DNA of 64,000 bases from an uncultured Clostridia bacterium (lineage in GTDB: Bacteria; Bacillota; Clostridia; UBA1381), in NCBI GenBank assembly GCA_934476675.1, contig CAKSOE010000001.1, positions 1-64,000 of the forward strand, read 5' to 3'. The translations under genes were made by a program, and so were the position numbers. The first letter of the stretch is position 1. Every line of letters begins with the position of its first letter. Below, piece after piece: positions 49,572 through 59,364 of the stretch. The notes beneath the pieces were generated by a model. That model ran no database searches and was not told the origin of the DNA. It saw nothing but the letters and a program-made list of their open reading frames with translations.

Positions 49572-50288
49572 ATGGCGATAGAGGTTTTCAACAGATATGA
49601 GCACAAGTATCTGCTGGACAGCGATACATATAAAAGCGTCATAGCTGAAATGGATAAGAATATGGAGCTTGATGCATACAATATCGGGCATAAACCGTAT
49701 ACCATTGCAAATATATATTATGACACCGATGACGATTATCTTATACGCAATTCTCTTGCAAAGCCGGAATACAAGGAAAAACTCAGACTTCGTTCCTATG
49801 GTGTGCCGGAAAAAGACGGACTTGTGTATCTGGAAATCAAGAAAAAGTACCGCGGTCTGGTGAACAAGCGCCGAACGACGCTTATGCTTAATGAAGCTTA
49901 TGATTTTGTTAAATCCGGCGAACAGCCGCAAAAGCAAAGCTACATGAACGGTCAGGTACTTGATGAAATCACGTATTTTCTTCATCATTATAAGCTGAAA
50001 CCAAAGCTCTATCTGGCGTATGACCGTATAGCGTACTTTGAAAAAGGGAATCCCGATTTGCGAATTTCATTTGATATGAATATCCGCACAAGACGCTGTG
50101 ATGTTCGGCTGGAGGACGGAGATTACGGTGAAAAACTCATCGCCGACGGTATTTACCTTATGGAGATTAAAACCGCCATGGCAAAACCGCTGTGGCTTAC
50201 AAAGCTTTTGACGGAGCTTAATATACATCGCAGCAACTTTTCAAAATACGGCGCCGAATACAAGCAAAAAGTGATGTGTTCGGCATGA
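49572..50288 (+). CDS. VTC-domain polyphosphate polymerase-like protein (TTM fold)
   Basis: A 238-residue single domain with the triphosphate-tunnel pattern: NRYEHKYLL (about 6-14), NIYYDT, EKLRLRSYG, LEIKKKY, YLAYDRIAY, FDMNIR and MEIKTAMAKPLWL. The paired basic and acidic tunnel residues appear intact, so activity is plausible. In eukaryotes Vtc4 makes polyphosphate from ATP; the bacterial role is less clear. ATG 49572 has AAGGAG at the right distance; the ATG at 49563 is too close. First gene of the operon, 19 bases before DUF4956. Confidence 0.85.
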   Translation: MAIEVFNRYEHKYLLDSDTYKSVIAEMDKNMELDAYNIGHKPYTIANIYYDTDDDYLIRNSLAKPEYKEKLRLRSYGVPEKDGLVYLEIKKKYRGLVNKRRTTLMLNEAYDFVKSGEQPQKQSYMNGQVLDEITYFLHHYKLKPKLYLAYDRIAYFEKGNPDLRISFDMNIRTRRCDVRLEDGDYGEKLIADGIYLMEIKTAMAKPLWLTKLLTELNIHRSNFSKYGAEYKQKVMCSA

Positions 50289-50307
50289 AAAGAAAGGATT
50301 GGTATAA

Positions 50308-50994
50308 ATGAATACTTTATTTAACGAGATTTTGTCAAACGTCTCAAACGATATAACGGTATCTTCGGCACTTGTTACCATGCTCATATCATTGCTTATG
50401 GGTGCGGCAATCGCGTTCACATACCGAAAAACGCAGGATGAGGACTTTTATCAGCAGAGCTTTGCCGTAACGCTTGTTATGCTGCCGATAATCTTATCGG
50501 TAATAATAATTTTTATAGGCAGCAATATAGCAAGAGCGTTCAGTCTTGCGGGAACGCTTTCGATTATACGTTTCCGCAGTGCGCCGGGAGACCCGAAAGA
50601 CATCGGCTTTATATTTTTCGATATAGCCGCCGGGCTTTCTTGCGGAGTGGGACTTTACGCTTACGGTGCGCTGTTTACCGCCATATTATGCGCGGTACTC
50701 GTTCTGACCGAAAAAACACATCTTTTTGAAAGCAAAAACGTGAGGAAAAATCTAAAAATAACGATTCCTGAGGATCTAAACTACCAAAATGCGTTTGATG
50801 ATATTTTAGATAAATACACGCAAAAATATAGCCTTTCAAAAATCAGAACTACCGACTTGGGTTCGTTGTTTGAAGTGTGCTATGAGGTTTCAATGAATAA
50901 AGACGAGAACGAGCAGGAATTTTTGAATGAGTTAAGGTGCAGAAACGGAAATCTTAATATAATATTGTCGCTTGCACCGCAGAATGTGAAATAG
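50308..50994 (+). CDS. DUF4956 membrane protein
   Basis: 228 residues. It has three or four membrane segments (about 18-40, 55-80, 105-140) with the strongly conserved inter-helix stretch TLSIIRFRSAPGDPKDIGFIF, then a soluble C-terminal domain of about 85 residues. This family habitually sits beside VTC-domain genes, as here. It may move or channel the polymerase product or anchor the complex. No biochemical function is known to me. Confidence 0.85.
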   Translation: MNTLFNEILSNVSNDITVSSALVTMLISLLMGAAIAFTYRKTQDEDFYQQSFAVTLVMLPIILSVIIIFIGSNIARAFSLAGTLSIIRFRSAPGDPKDIGFIFFDIAAGLSCGVGLYAYGALFTAILCAVLVLTEKTHLFESKNVRKNLKITIPEDLNYQNAFDDILDKYTQKYSLSKIRTTDLGSLFEVCYEVSMNKDENEQEFLNELRCRNGNLNIILSLAPQNVK

Positions 50995-51009
50995 AAAGGA
51001 GAAAACACC

Positions 51010-52956
51010 ATGAAAAAGCTGATATCTTTTTTGCTCAGTGCGGTAATGACGGCTGTGTCGGCAGTTTTGCCGTTCACGGCACAGGCAAAGGAAAGCTATA
51101 AGGATATTTTTAAAAAGGATAGAGTTATCGATATAAATATAGATATAAACGAAGCGGATTTAAACGACATGAACGAATATGCCCAAAACGAAGAATATCA
51201 CAGCGCGGATGTGACTGTTGACGGCATAAAGGTAGAAAATGCGGGAATACGCACAAAGGGAAATATGACGCTGAAATCTATGACAAATTCGGATTCCGAC
51301 CGATACAGCTTCAGAATAAAGTTTGATAAATACGTAAAAAACCAGACCTTGCTCGGAATGGACGAATTGTGCCTTAATAACGGGTACAGCGACCCGTCAT
51401 ATATGCGCGAATATCTGCATTATGAAATTTTAAGGGAAATGGGTATGAATGTTCCGGAAACGGCATTTTGCAATGTTTATATAAACGGAGAGCTGTTCGG
51501 ATTTTATCTGGCGGTGGAGGGATTGGACGATAGCTTCCTTGAAAGAGAATTCGGCGAGGACTATAAGGACGGCAACTTTTATAAAATGGACGAGGGTGCA
51601 ACGCTTGAATACAGAGAAGATGAAAATTATTCCTATGCCGATTTAAAATCGGGCGATGACAATAATCTTGAAAGCTTTAAGGATTTTGTAAAAAGGCTTA
51701 ATAATATAAAAGACGGTGAAAAGGGCGACATTGAAAGCTTTTTGAATGTGGACAGCGCATTGAAATACATTGCGTCAAATACAGTACTTTCTAATTATGA
51801 TAGTTATAACGGAAATATGCACCATAATTATTATTTGTATGAAGATAAAAACGGCGTGTTTACGGTAGTGCCATGGGACTTTAATATGTCGTTCGGCGGC
51901 TTTGGGGGCAGCAATACGGATATAGGAATAGACACACCGTGTACATCGGGCAATATATCGGAGCTGCCGCTTATTGAAAAGCTGCTTTCGGTTGATGAAT
52001 ACAAGGAAAAATATTATGGATATATCAAGGATATGATGGAAATTCTCGAAAGCTTTGAGGACAGGGTGAACGAGATAAAGGAAATCATAAAACCGTATGT
52101 GGAAAAAGACCCGACCGCATTTTATACGGCGGAAGAATTTGAAAAAGCAACAACGGCATCGGAGAATACATCATCTGCCGATAACGGCAAACGTGAAAAA
52201 AGCAGAGGATTCGGCGGCTCATCTATTATTGACTGTGTAAATGACAGACTGGAAAATCTTAAAGCGCAGTTTAACGGAACGGCTGATAAAACAACGCAGC
52301 AAAAAGGAGACCGCAGCGGAAAGGGCGGGCCGCAGGGCGGCGGACAGCCGCCGCAAAGACAGGGCGATGAAAACGGAAAAATGACGCCGCCGAACGGAGA
52401 GAAGCCGATGCCGCCGGAGGGGTTTGAACCCCCGAATGGTGACAGAATAACGCCGCCCGATAATGAAAAAACGGAACAGCCGGAAGGGGTTGAACCTCCA
52501 AACGGCGATAAAATGACGCCGCCGGAGGGATTTAATCCGCAAGATGATAAAAACGGCGGCAGACCAAACAATCGGTTTGACGGCAAGAAGAATGAAAATT
52601 CCGTTATTCGTGTTCACGTAAACGGACATATTGTAAGCTTTGCCGAAAATCCGGTTATTGAAAATTCGTCAACACTCGTCGGCTGCCGGTCGGTTATGGA
52701 GGCTCTCGGAGCAGAAGTTTCATGGAATGAGGAGAACCAAACCGTAACCGCCGAAAAAGACGGCGAAAAGGTTGTATTTACTGTCGGCTCAGACACGGCG
52801 TATGTAAACGGCGAGGAGAAAAAACTCAGCGCCGCACCCGAAATACGCGGCGATTCCACGATGATACCGATACGTTTTATCGCGGAACAGCTCGGTATGA
52901 AGGTTTCGTGGGAGGAAAGCACAAAGCTGATTACCGTAGTGTCGGGCAGGCAGTAA
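51010..52956 (+). CDS. secreted CotH-like kinase fused to a copper-amine-oxidase-type domain
   Basis: 648 residues. Signal peptide (1-26, ending FTAQA). The CotH kinase domain (about 32-400) retains VEGLDDSFLEREFG, the NYDSYNGNMHHNYYLY motif and PWDFNMSFGG, which hold the catalytic Asp residues of the atypical CotH kinases. A Pro/Gly-rich repetitive linker follows (about 425-530, units like MTPPNGEKPMPPEGFEPPNGD). The C-terminal copper-amine-oxidase N1 (stalk-type) domain covers about 535-645. CotH proteins phosphorylate spore coat proteins. This one is exported and is not next to coat genes. Operon with DUF4956 (15-bp gap). Confidence 0.88.
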   Translation: MKKLISFLLSAVMTAVSAVLPFTAQAKESYKDIFKKDRVIDINIDINEADLNDMNEYAQNEEYHSADVTVDGIKVENAGIRTKGNMTLKSMTNSDSDRYSFRIKFDKYVKNQTLLGMDELCLNNGYSDPSYMREYLHYEILREMGMNVPETAFCNVYINGELFGFYLAVEGLDDSFLEREFGEDYKDGNFYKMDEGATLEYREDENYSYADLKSGDDNNLESFKDFVKRLNNIKDGEKGDIESFLNVDSALKYIASNTVLSNYDSYNGNMHHNYYLYEDKNGVFTVVPWDFNMSFGGFGGSNTDIGIDTPCTSGNISELPLIEKLLSVDEYKEKYYGYIKDMMEILESFEDRVNEIKEIIKPYVEKDPTAFYTAEEFEKATTASENTSSADNGKREKSRGFGGSSIIDCVNDRLENLKAQFNGTADKTTQQKGDRSGKGGPQGGGQPPQRQGDENGKMTPPNGEKPMPPEGFEPPNGDRITPPDNEKTEQPEGVEPPNGDKMTPPEGFNPQDDKNGGRPNNRFDGKKNENSVIRVHVNGHIVSFAENPVIENSSTLVGCRSVMEALGAEVSWNEENQTVTAEKDGEKVVFTVGSDTAYVNGEEKKLSAAPEIRGDSTMIPIRFIAEQLGMKVSWEESTKLITVVSGRQ

Positions 52957-53037
52957 AATAGCTTAAACATTAAGCACAGAACGTTTCGGTACGCAAACAT
53001 TATAACTAAAATACACAGACGCGTTGCGGAAACGGCA

Positions 53038-53078
53038 GCAAAGCTCACTGTCCGGCATATGCCGCGGGTGAGTTTTGC
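53038..53078. other. long nested hairpin after the CotH gene
   Basis: GCAAAGCTCAC (53038-53048) pairs imperfectly with GTGAGTTTTGC (53068-53078) around a self-complementary CGGCATATGCCG. No T run follows. It may end the CotH transcript inefficiently. A smaller GCTTAA/TTAAGC hairpin lies just after the stop codon. Confidence 0.45.
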
Positions 53079-53096
53079 GTGCTTGTGTCAAATATA

Positions 53097-53125
53097 TTTA
53101 CTTTAACGGCAATCGGTGATATAAT
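53097..53125 (+). promoter_or_regulatory. promoter of the two-component pair
   Basis: TTTACT (53097-53102), 17-bp spacer, TATAAT (53120-53125). Confidence 0.5.
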
Positions 53126-53158
53126 GTGTATAGCTTGCCGAGAAAGGAAGATGATAAA

Positions 53159-53848
53159 ATGAGACTGCTTGTTGTTGAAGATGAAAAAGACCTGAACAGG
53201 GTTATATCAAAACGCCTTGAAAAAGCCGGATACAGCGTAGACAGCTGCTATGACGGGGCAGAAGCTCTTGATTATATATATGCCGGAGAATTTGACGCGA
53301 TTATTATGGATATAATGATGCCGCGGCTTAACGGATTGGAGGCGCTGCGGTCAATTCGTCAAAAATCCAACCGTACGCCTGTTTTGCTTTTGACGGCAAA
53401 AGACAGCATAGAGGACAGGGTTACGGGACTTGACGCCGGAGCGGAGGATTATTTGGTAAAGCCGTTTGCTTTTGAGGAGCTTTTGGCAAGAATACGCGTT
53501 ATGACGCGTAAAAGCACGGGAAATTCAACAAATATTTTTAGCGTTGCGGATTTAACGCTTGATGTGAATACGCACACTGTTACGCGCGGCGGAAATAATA
53601 TTTCTCTTTCCGCAAAGGAGTTTGATATTTTGGAATATCTGATACGGAATAAGGGAATTGTTCTTACGCGCGAAAAGATAGAAAATCATGTCTGGAATTT
53701 TGATTATTCCGGCGGAACGAATGTAGTTGACGTATATATACGGTATCTGCGCAAAAAGATTGACGACGATTACGATGTCAAGCTGATTCATACGATACGC
53801 GGCTGCGGATATGTTCTGAAAACAGAAGAAACGGAGAAAAAGGCATGA
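53159..53848 (+). CDS. OmpR-family response regulator
   Basis: 229 residues. Receiver domain (1 to about 115) with VVEDEKD, phospho-acceptor Asp in IIMDIMMPRLNG (near 51) and Lys in YLVKPFAF. Winged-helix DNA-binding domain (about 128-225) with VVDVYIRYLRKKID. ATG 53159 after AAAGGAAG. It overlaps the kinase start (ATGA), so the two are translationally coupled. Likely targets are the flanking surface and export genes. Confidence 0.93.
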   Translation: MRLLVVEDEKDLNRVISKRLEKAGYSVDSCYDGAEALDYIYAGEFDAIIMDIMMPRLNGLEALRSIRQKSNRTPVLLLTAKDSIEDRVTGLDAGAEDYLVKPFAFEELLARIRVMTRKSTGNSTNIFSVADLTLDVNTHTVTRGGNNISLSAKEFDILEYLIRNKGIVLTREKIENHVWNFDYSGGTNVVDVYIRYLRKKIDDDYDVKLIHTIRGCGYVLKTEETEKKA

Positions 53849-55197
53849 AAAAGCTTTCTGTAAAATTACGGGTAACGCTGTGGTATACGATCATCGTAAC
53901 GGTGGTATCGGCAGTGGTTTTTGTGGCAATGCTGTCTGTAAGCCGCGGCATGATTGAACATGATGTTTCGGACAGAGTTGAGCGCGAAGTGTCGGATATT
54001 GCTCATGTTGTTGCATCGCCGGACGGACGTATGCGGATTCCGCCGAACTTTCGTTTTTACAAAAACGGAGTGCATATGGTGATTCTGGACAGTGAGAATA
54101 ATATTGTATACGGTCAGCTGCCGTTTGAAATTTCGCAGAATATAGAGCTTAAAGGCAACTATTTGCGGGTGATTAATGAAAACGGCGACAGATATTATAC
54201 GTACACAAAGGAACTGCTGAATACGGGAATGTGGCTCAGGGGAGTTGTTTCCGTTACCGATGAAACCGAATGGGTAAGAGCGGTGACAAGGAATAACCTT
54301 ATCCTTACAAGTTTACTTATCATAATTTCGGCAATAGGCGGATATTTTATAGTAAAGCGTGCATTGGTGCCGGTAAGTAAAATAAGCGCTACGGCAAAAA
54401 GAATAAGCGAAAGCTCCGATTTGTCACAGAGGATAAATCTTGAAGGCGGCGGAGACGAGATTTATGGCCTTGCAAAAACCTTTGACGAAATGCTTGATAA
54501 AATAGAGCAGACGTTTGAGCGTGAAAAACAGTTTACATCGGACGCGTCGCATGAGCTGCGCACGCCTGCGGCGGTTATTATTTCCGAATGTGAGTATATG
54601 GAGGAATGTGCGAAAACCGAGGAAGAATTTAAGGAATCGGCAGAATCCATAAAAAGACAGGCGGAAAGAATGTCAAAGCTTATATCGGAATTGCTGATGA
54701 TTTCGAGAATGGATAAAAATACGGTTAAGCTGAATTTTGAAAGCGTGGATATAAGCGAGCTTGTGACGTTTGTATGCGATGAGCAGAGGGAAATACATGA
54801 CGAAAGCATTACGCTCAATACGGAAATAGAAAGCGGAATAACTGCGGAAGCGGACAGATTCCTGCTGGTGCGGCTGTTTATTAATCTTATTTCTAATGCA
54901 TATCAGTACGGCAAAGAGGGCGGCAATATTAACGTAAAACTCTTTGAGGACGGCGGAAATGTTGTTTTCTCGGTGCAGGATGACGGAATAGGAATTTCCG
55001 AAAAGGATATACCGAAAATTTGGGAGCGTTTCTACCAGGCGGATTCGTCGAGAACCGATAACGGCAGCATGGGGCTCGGGTTGTCAATGGTAAAATGGAT
55101 AGCTAATTGCCATGGCGGAGAAATAACCGTAAAAAGCGAATTGGGAAAAGGAAGTACCTTTACATTTACATTCCCCAAAGGCGGTTCGGAAAAATAA
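53845..55197 (+). CDS. membrane sensor histidine kinase
   Basis: 450 residues. TM1 (about 10-31), an extracytoplasmic sensor loop (about 32-150), TM2 (about 151-172), HAMP (about 172-225), and HisKA with the phospho-His in ASHELRTPAAV (near 236). HATPase (about 340-448) has NLISNAYQYG, DDGIGIS and MGLGLSMVK. The extracytoplasmic part is short and unassigned, so the signal is unknown. The pair lies between the CotH operon and the HlyD/MacAB genes. Confidence 0.93.
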   Translation: MKKLSVKLRVTLWYTIIVTVVSAVVFVAMLSVSRGMIEHDVSDRVEREVSDIAHVVASPDGRMRIPPNFRFYKNGVHMVILDSENNIVYGQLPFEISQNIELKGNYLRVINENGDRYYTYTKELLNTGMWLRGVVSVTDETEWVRAVTRNNLILTSLLIIISAIGGYFIVKRALVPVSKISATAKRISESSDLSQRINLEGGGDEIYGLAKTFDEMLDKIEQTFEREKQFTSDASHELRTPAAVIISECEYMEECAKTEEEFKESAESIKRQAERMSKLISELLMISRMDKNTVKLNFESVDISELVTFVCDEQREIHDESITLNTEIESGITAEADRFLLVRLFINLISNAYQYGKEGGNINVKLFEDGGNVVFSVQDDGIGISEKDIPKIWERFYQADSSRTDNGSMGLGLSMVKWIANCHGGEITVKSELGKGSTFTFTFPKGGSEK

Positions 55198-55257
55198 ATA
55201 AACTATGAATTAATTGTAAATTATCAGTATTCAAGCGGTTTGCAGGGGTTTTTGAGA

Positions 55258-55286
55258 TTGACATTAAAGTTCTTTGGTGTTAGAAT
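55258..55286 (+). promoter_or_regulatory. promoter of the HlyD-MacAB genes
   Basis: TTGACA (55258-55263), 17-bp spacer, TAGAAT (55281-55286). The leader holds a perfect 9-bp hairpin (55351-55359 with 55361-55369) before the ribosome site GGAGG. Confidence 0.65.
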
Positions 55287-55396
55287 TATACAGGACAAAA
55301 AAGCGAAAGGTTAAAGTAACCAAAACTTACCTGACTGATGCTGATTGACTACCGTTTTTAAAAAACGGTATAAATTTGATATTGCGGAGGCGTAAA

Positions 55397-57403
55397 ATGG
55401 AAGTTAATACTCTTGAAGAAAACAACAAAACAGCTCCGGAGGAACAAAGTACCCCCGGAAGAAAGAAGCCGAAAAAGCCGAAAGAAAAAAAGCTGATTTA
55501 CGACAAGCAGAATAAGACGGTATATTTGTTCGGTAAGGGATTTAAGCTTAAAAAGGTTATTATTGCATTGATAATAATTATTGCTGCAATAGCAGGAATT
55601 GTTACTTTTACCGCAGCAAAGCACAAAAAGGCTGCACAGACAGGTTATGAGCTTGTGAAAGCGGAGCGGCGCAGTATAGAAAATACCGTAACGGGTTCGT
55701 CAACGCTTGAAGCGAACGATTCGTATAATGTTACCGCGCTTGTAACGGGTGAAGTACTTTCGGATACGTTCAATGAGGGCGATAATGTCAAAAAGGACGA
55801 TGTTTTGTATAAAATAGAAGCGACCACCGCACAGAATAACGTGACGAGTGCAAAAAATGCACTTACAAAGGCACAGCAGAGCTATCAGGACGCGGTAAAG
55901 GCAAAGTCGCAGACGGGCAAGTCAAACAATAACAGTATTCAGAGCGCGCAGAACGCAATAGAAAAGGCAAAAAATTCTTATAGTGACGCACAGAATTCGG
56001 TAAGTGATTTGAACATAAAATCAGATTATAACGGAACGGTGAGCAAGGTAAACGTAAAGAGCGGCGACAATGTTCAGAACGGAGCACAGATTGCAGAGGT
56101 TTACGATAGCTCAAGAATGAAGATACAACTTCCGTTTAACGAAAAAGACGCAGACAGAATAAGCGTCGGAGAAGCGTCGGAACTTAAAGTTTCGGGCGCT
56201 AACGGTACTCTTTGGGGAGTTGTGGAATCAGTTTCGCAGTCGCCTGTTGCAACGGGCAGTCATTCAATTGTAAAATACGTTACGATTGAGCTTGCAAACC
56301 CGGGAGCACTTACCATATCGGACACCGCAACGGCTACGGTAGGCGATATTGCATGCAGTGATATAGGAACGTTTGAATACATAGATTCGGGAGTTATAAC
56401 GGCGAAAACATCGGGTAAGGTAGCTACGGTAAATATAAAGGAAAATGATAGTGTGACAGCTGGTGACACTGTTGTTACAATGACCTCCGACACACTCGAT
56501 ACCACATTGAAGAACGCACAGCTTTCAATGGACGACGCACAGTTACAGCTTGAAAAAGCGGTGCTTGCAAGTGATGAATATTCGCAGGATTCGTCGATAA
56601 AAAATGCCGCGCTTGCGCTTGACGATGCAAAGCTTGCACTGGAAAAAGCAAACAAAACTCTTGAAGATTATACAATTAAAGCGCCTATTTCGGGTACGGT
56701 TGTAACCAAGAATACAAAGAAGGGCGATAAACTGGATAATTCCTCAAATGCCCAGAGCGGCAGCAGCGCAATGGCGGTTATATACGATTTGTCGAGCCTT
56801 AAATTTCAGCTTGACATAGACGAAACGGAAATAGCCGATGTAAAAGTCGGACAGGAGGTTTCGATTACTGCCGATGCAGTTGAGGGCAAGACCTTTAAGG
56901 GCGAGGTTGAAAAGGTAGGCGTTGACGGAACGGCGTCAAACGGTGTAACGACGTATCCCGTAAAGGTTACCGTAAAGGATTACGGCGAGCTTTTGCCCGG
57001 TATGAATATAGACGCTGTTATAACGGTTGCAAAGGCGGAAAATGCATTTGCATTACCCGTAGGAACAGTAAACAGAGGAAATGTTGTCTATGTAAAGGGT
57101 AATAAAACCGATGAAAACGACAAAGCACCGGACGGATTTAAGAGTGTAGTGGTAGAAACGGGAATAAGCGACCAGATGTTTATCGAGATAAAATCGGGAA
57201 TTGATGAAAACGATGAAATCAGAGGAACAATGTCGGCAACCGGAAACGACAAGAGCGGTCAGGCAGAGCAGAGCCAGCAGATGGGCGGAATGCCAGGCGG
57301 CGGTATGGGCGGACCAGGAGGAGCGCCCGGAGGCGGCATGGGCGGCGGACTGAGCGGCGGTATGGGCGGTGGCGGAAACCGTTCCGGCGGCGGCATGAGA
57401 TAA
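55397..57403 (+). CDS. HlyD/MacA-type adaptor with duplicated lipoyl-like domains
   Basis: 668 residues, long for the family. There is a charged cytosolic N-tail (1-50, rich in KKPKK), one membrane segment (about 54-75), then two biotinyl-lipoyl/coiled-coil units (about 85-235 and 325-470) with the recurring ...VTGEV...GDNV and ...SGKVATVN...NDSV patterns. A beta-barrel region (about 475-600) follows. The tail (about 620-668) is almost only Gly, Met and Pro. It likely links the MacB-type ABC transporter to the cell surface. ATG 55397 follows GGAGG; the in-frame ATT at 55376 is not used. Confidence 0.88.
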   Translation: MEVNTLEENNKTAPEEQSTPGRKKPKKPKEKKLIYDKQNKTVYLFGKGFKLKKVIIALIIIIAAIAGIVTFTAAKHKKAAQTGYELVKAERRSIENTVTGSSTLEANDSYNVTALVTGEVLSDTFNEGDNVKKDDVLYKIEATTAQNNVTSAKNALTKAQQSYQDAVKAKSQTGKSNNNSIQSAQNAIEKAKNSYSDAQNSVSDLNIKSDYNGTVSKVNVKSGDNVQNGAQIAEVYDSSRMKIQLPFNEKDADRISVGEASELKVSGANGTLWGVVESVSQSPVATGSHSIVKYVTIELANPGALTISDTATATVGDIACSDIGTFEYIDSGVITAKTSGKVATVNIKENDSVTAGDTVVTMTSDTLDTTLKNAQLSMDDAQLQLEKAVLASDEYSQDSSIKNAALALDDAKLALEKANKTLEDYTIKAPISGTVVTKNTKKGDKLDNSSNAQSGSSAMAVIYDLSSLKFQLDIDETEIADVKVGQEVSITADAVEGKTFKGEVEKVGVDGTASNGVTTYPVKVTVKDYGELLPGMNIDAVITVAKAENAFALPVGTVNRGNVVYVKGNKTDENDKAPDGFKSVVVETGISDQMFIEIKSGIDENDEIRGTMSATGNDKSGQAEQSQQMGGMPGGGMGGPGGAPGGGMGGGLSGGMGGGGNRSGGGMR

Positions 57404-57416
57404 GGAGGGGTTAAGA

Positions 57417-58151
57417 ATGCCTCATCTTATAGAAATGAAGGACATCTACAAAATATATCATATGGGTGATACCGTGGTGTATGCGCTCGGCGGAATTTCG
57501 CTGACGATAGACAAAGGCGAGTTTGTGGCGATTGTAGGTCAGTCCGGTTCGGGGAAATCCACTTGCATGAATATTATAGGCTGTCTTGACGTGGCAAGCG
57601 AGGGGCAGTATCTGTTAAACGGTAAGGATATAGGCAAATATACAGATGATGAGCTTGCAGAGGTCAGAAACAAAATGCTCGGATTTATATTTCAGCAGTA
57701 TAATCTGATTGCAAAGCTTACGGTTATTGAAAATGTGGAGTTGCCGCTTTTGTACGGCGGTTACAGTGATAAAGAGCAGCATGAGCGTGCCATGGCGGCG
57801 CTTAAAAAAGTAGGACTTGACGCGAAAGCGAAAAATCTGCCCTCTCAGCTTTCGGGAGGACAGCAGCAAAGAGTGTCAATCGCCCGTGCGCTTGCAGGCG
57901 ACCCGTCGGTTATTCTTGCCGACGAGCCGACCGGTGCGCTTGATTCACGTACGGGACGTGAGGTAATGCAGTTTTTGCAGAAGCTTAACGAAGAAGGAAA
58001 CACGATTGTGCTTATCACTCACGATAACTCCATAGCGGCTCAGGCAAAACGCATTGTCCGCATAACGGACGGTCACATTGTGTATGACGGGCCTGTTGAG
58101 GGTGACAAGATTGTTGCAATGCAGGAACGCGCCGGAGAGGAGGAAGCATAA
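57417..58151 (+). CDS. MacB-type ABC transporter ATP-binding protein
   Basis: 244 residues. Walker A GQSGSGKST (about 41-49), Q-loop FQQYNLI, signature LSGGQQQR and Walker B VILADEPTG, followed by the H-loop ITHD. The LolD/MacB subclass is indicated by the sequence. ATG lies 13 bases after the adaptor gene, and the stop overlaps the permease start (TAATG). Confidence 0.95.
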   Translation: MPHLIEMKDIYKIYHMGDTVVYALGGISLTIDKGEFVAIVGQSGSGKSTCMNIIGCLDVASEGQYLLNGKDIGKYTDDELAEVRNKMLGFIFQQYNLIAKLTVIENVELPLLYGGYSDKEQHERAMAALKKVGLDAKAKNLPSQLSGGQQQRVSIARALAGDPSVILADEPTGALDSRTGREVMQFLQKLNEEGNTIVLITHDNSIAAQAKRIVRITDGHIVYDGPVEGDKIVAMQERAGEEEA

Positions 58152-59335
58152 TGGGTATAGGTAAAAGCTTCACAATGGCGCTTTCAAGTATAGTGAACAA
58201 CAAAATGCGTTCCTTTCTGACGATGCTTGGTATTATAATCGGTATTGCGGCGGTAATTATACTTGTAAGCGTTATGAACGGACTTACAAGCATGGTTACG
58301 GAAACCTTTGCGGAGATAGGTACGGAGAATATAACGGTGTCGATAACTCCGCGTTCGATTAAGGAAATAAAACCGCAGGAAATGTTTGATTTTGTAAACG
58401 AAAACAGCGAGCTTATGAGCCTTGTTTCGCCTACGGTCACATTGAGCGGTACGCTTAAAACCTCAACAAGCGGCGATGATTCGATAACCTCGTCATGCCA
58501 GGGCGTTGCGGAAACATACATAGATATGAAAGATATGGAAATAAGCTTCGGACGCTTTATTCAGTATCTTGACTGCAAAAATTTAGAAAAAGTGTGTGTA
58601 ATCGGTTCATACCAGGCGCTGTATTTTTTCAACAGTATGTCGGGCGCTCTCGATAAGGAACTTAAAATCAACGGTGAACCGTACAAAATTGTCGGCGTAT
58701 TGGAGGAAAAAGAGGATTCAAGCCAGTCGTCAAGCGACGACTGCGTGTATATCCCGTATACGGTAGCGTCGAAACGGTCAATGTCAAGCGTTGTGGGGAA
58801 TTATACGGTAAAAGCCTCCGATAAGGATCACGTAACGGCGGCTGTTGCTAAGCTTGAAGAATTTATGCAGCAGAAAATAGGCGATTCGGACTATTACAAT
58901 GTTGTTTCGATGCTTTCAATGATAGAAAAAATGGAAAGCATGATGGACAAAATGGGTATGACGCTTATTGCGATTGCGGCTATTTCACTTCTTGTCGGCG
59001 GTATAGGCATTATGAATATCATGCTTGTGTCGGTGACGGAAAGAACGCGTGAAATAGGTATCAGAAAATCTCTGGGAGCTAAGCAGAAAAATATCATGCT
59101 TCAGTTTGTAATGGAGGCAGGAACGGTAAGCTGTATAGGCGGAATAATCGGTATTATAATAGGCTCGTCTTTCTCGCTTTTGGCAGGAAAGCTGCTTGAT
59201 ATGAACGTAAGCCCGTCGGTGCAGGCGATTGCGGTGGCATTCGGAGTGTCTGTCGGAATCGGAGTGGCATTCGGATTTTTACCGGCAAGAAAAGCCGCGA
59301 GATTAAATCCGATAGACGCACTGCGTTATGAATAA
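58151..59335 (+). CDS. MacB-type ABC transporter permease (FtsX-like)
   Basis: A 394-residue permease. MacB periplasmic-core domain (about 22-245, extracytoplasmic) between TM1 (about 22-44) and the FtsX-type permease region with three TM segments (about 270-390). ERTREIGIRKSLGAK is the conserved cytosolic loop, and FLPARKAARLNPIDALRYE is the typical end. It works with the adjacent ATPase and adaptor. Family members export peptides, antibiotics or lipids, and some act as mechanotransmitters; the cargo here is unknown. Confidence 0.93.
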   Translation: MGIGKSFTMALSSIVNNKMRSFLTMLGIIIGIAAVIILVSVMNGLTSMVTETFAEIGTENITVSITPRSIKEIKPQEMFDFVNENSELMSLVSPTVTLSGTLKTSTSGDDSITSSCQGVAETYIDMKDMEISFGRFIQYLDCKNLEKVCVIGSYQALYFFNSMSGALDKELKINGEPYKIVGVLEEKEDSSQSSSDDCVYIPYTVASKRSMSSVVGNYTVKASDKDHVTAAVAKLEEFMQQKIGDSDYYNVVSMLSMIEKMESMMDKMGMTLIAIAAISLLVGGIGIMNIMLVSVTERTREIGIRKSLGAKQKNIMLQFVMEAGTVSCIGGIIGIIIGSSFSLLAGKLLDMNVSPSVQAIAVAFGVSVGIGVAFGFLPARKAARLNPIDALRYE

Positions 59336-59364
59336 ATCTCGGAAAAAGGGAAGGAGTTATATCT

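Noticed and set aside
52122..52629. Minus-strand ORFs opposite the CotH linker
   Set aside because: They are the antisense of the Pro/Gly-rich repeats, with Pro/Ser/Phe-rich composition and no start signals.
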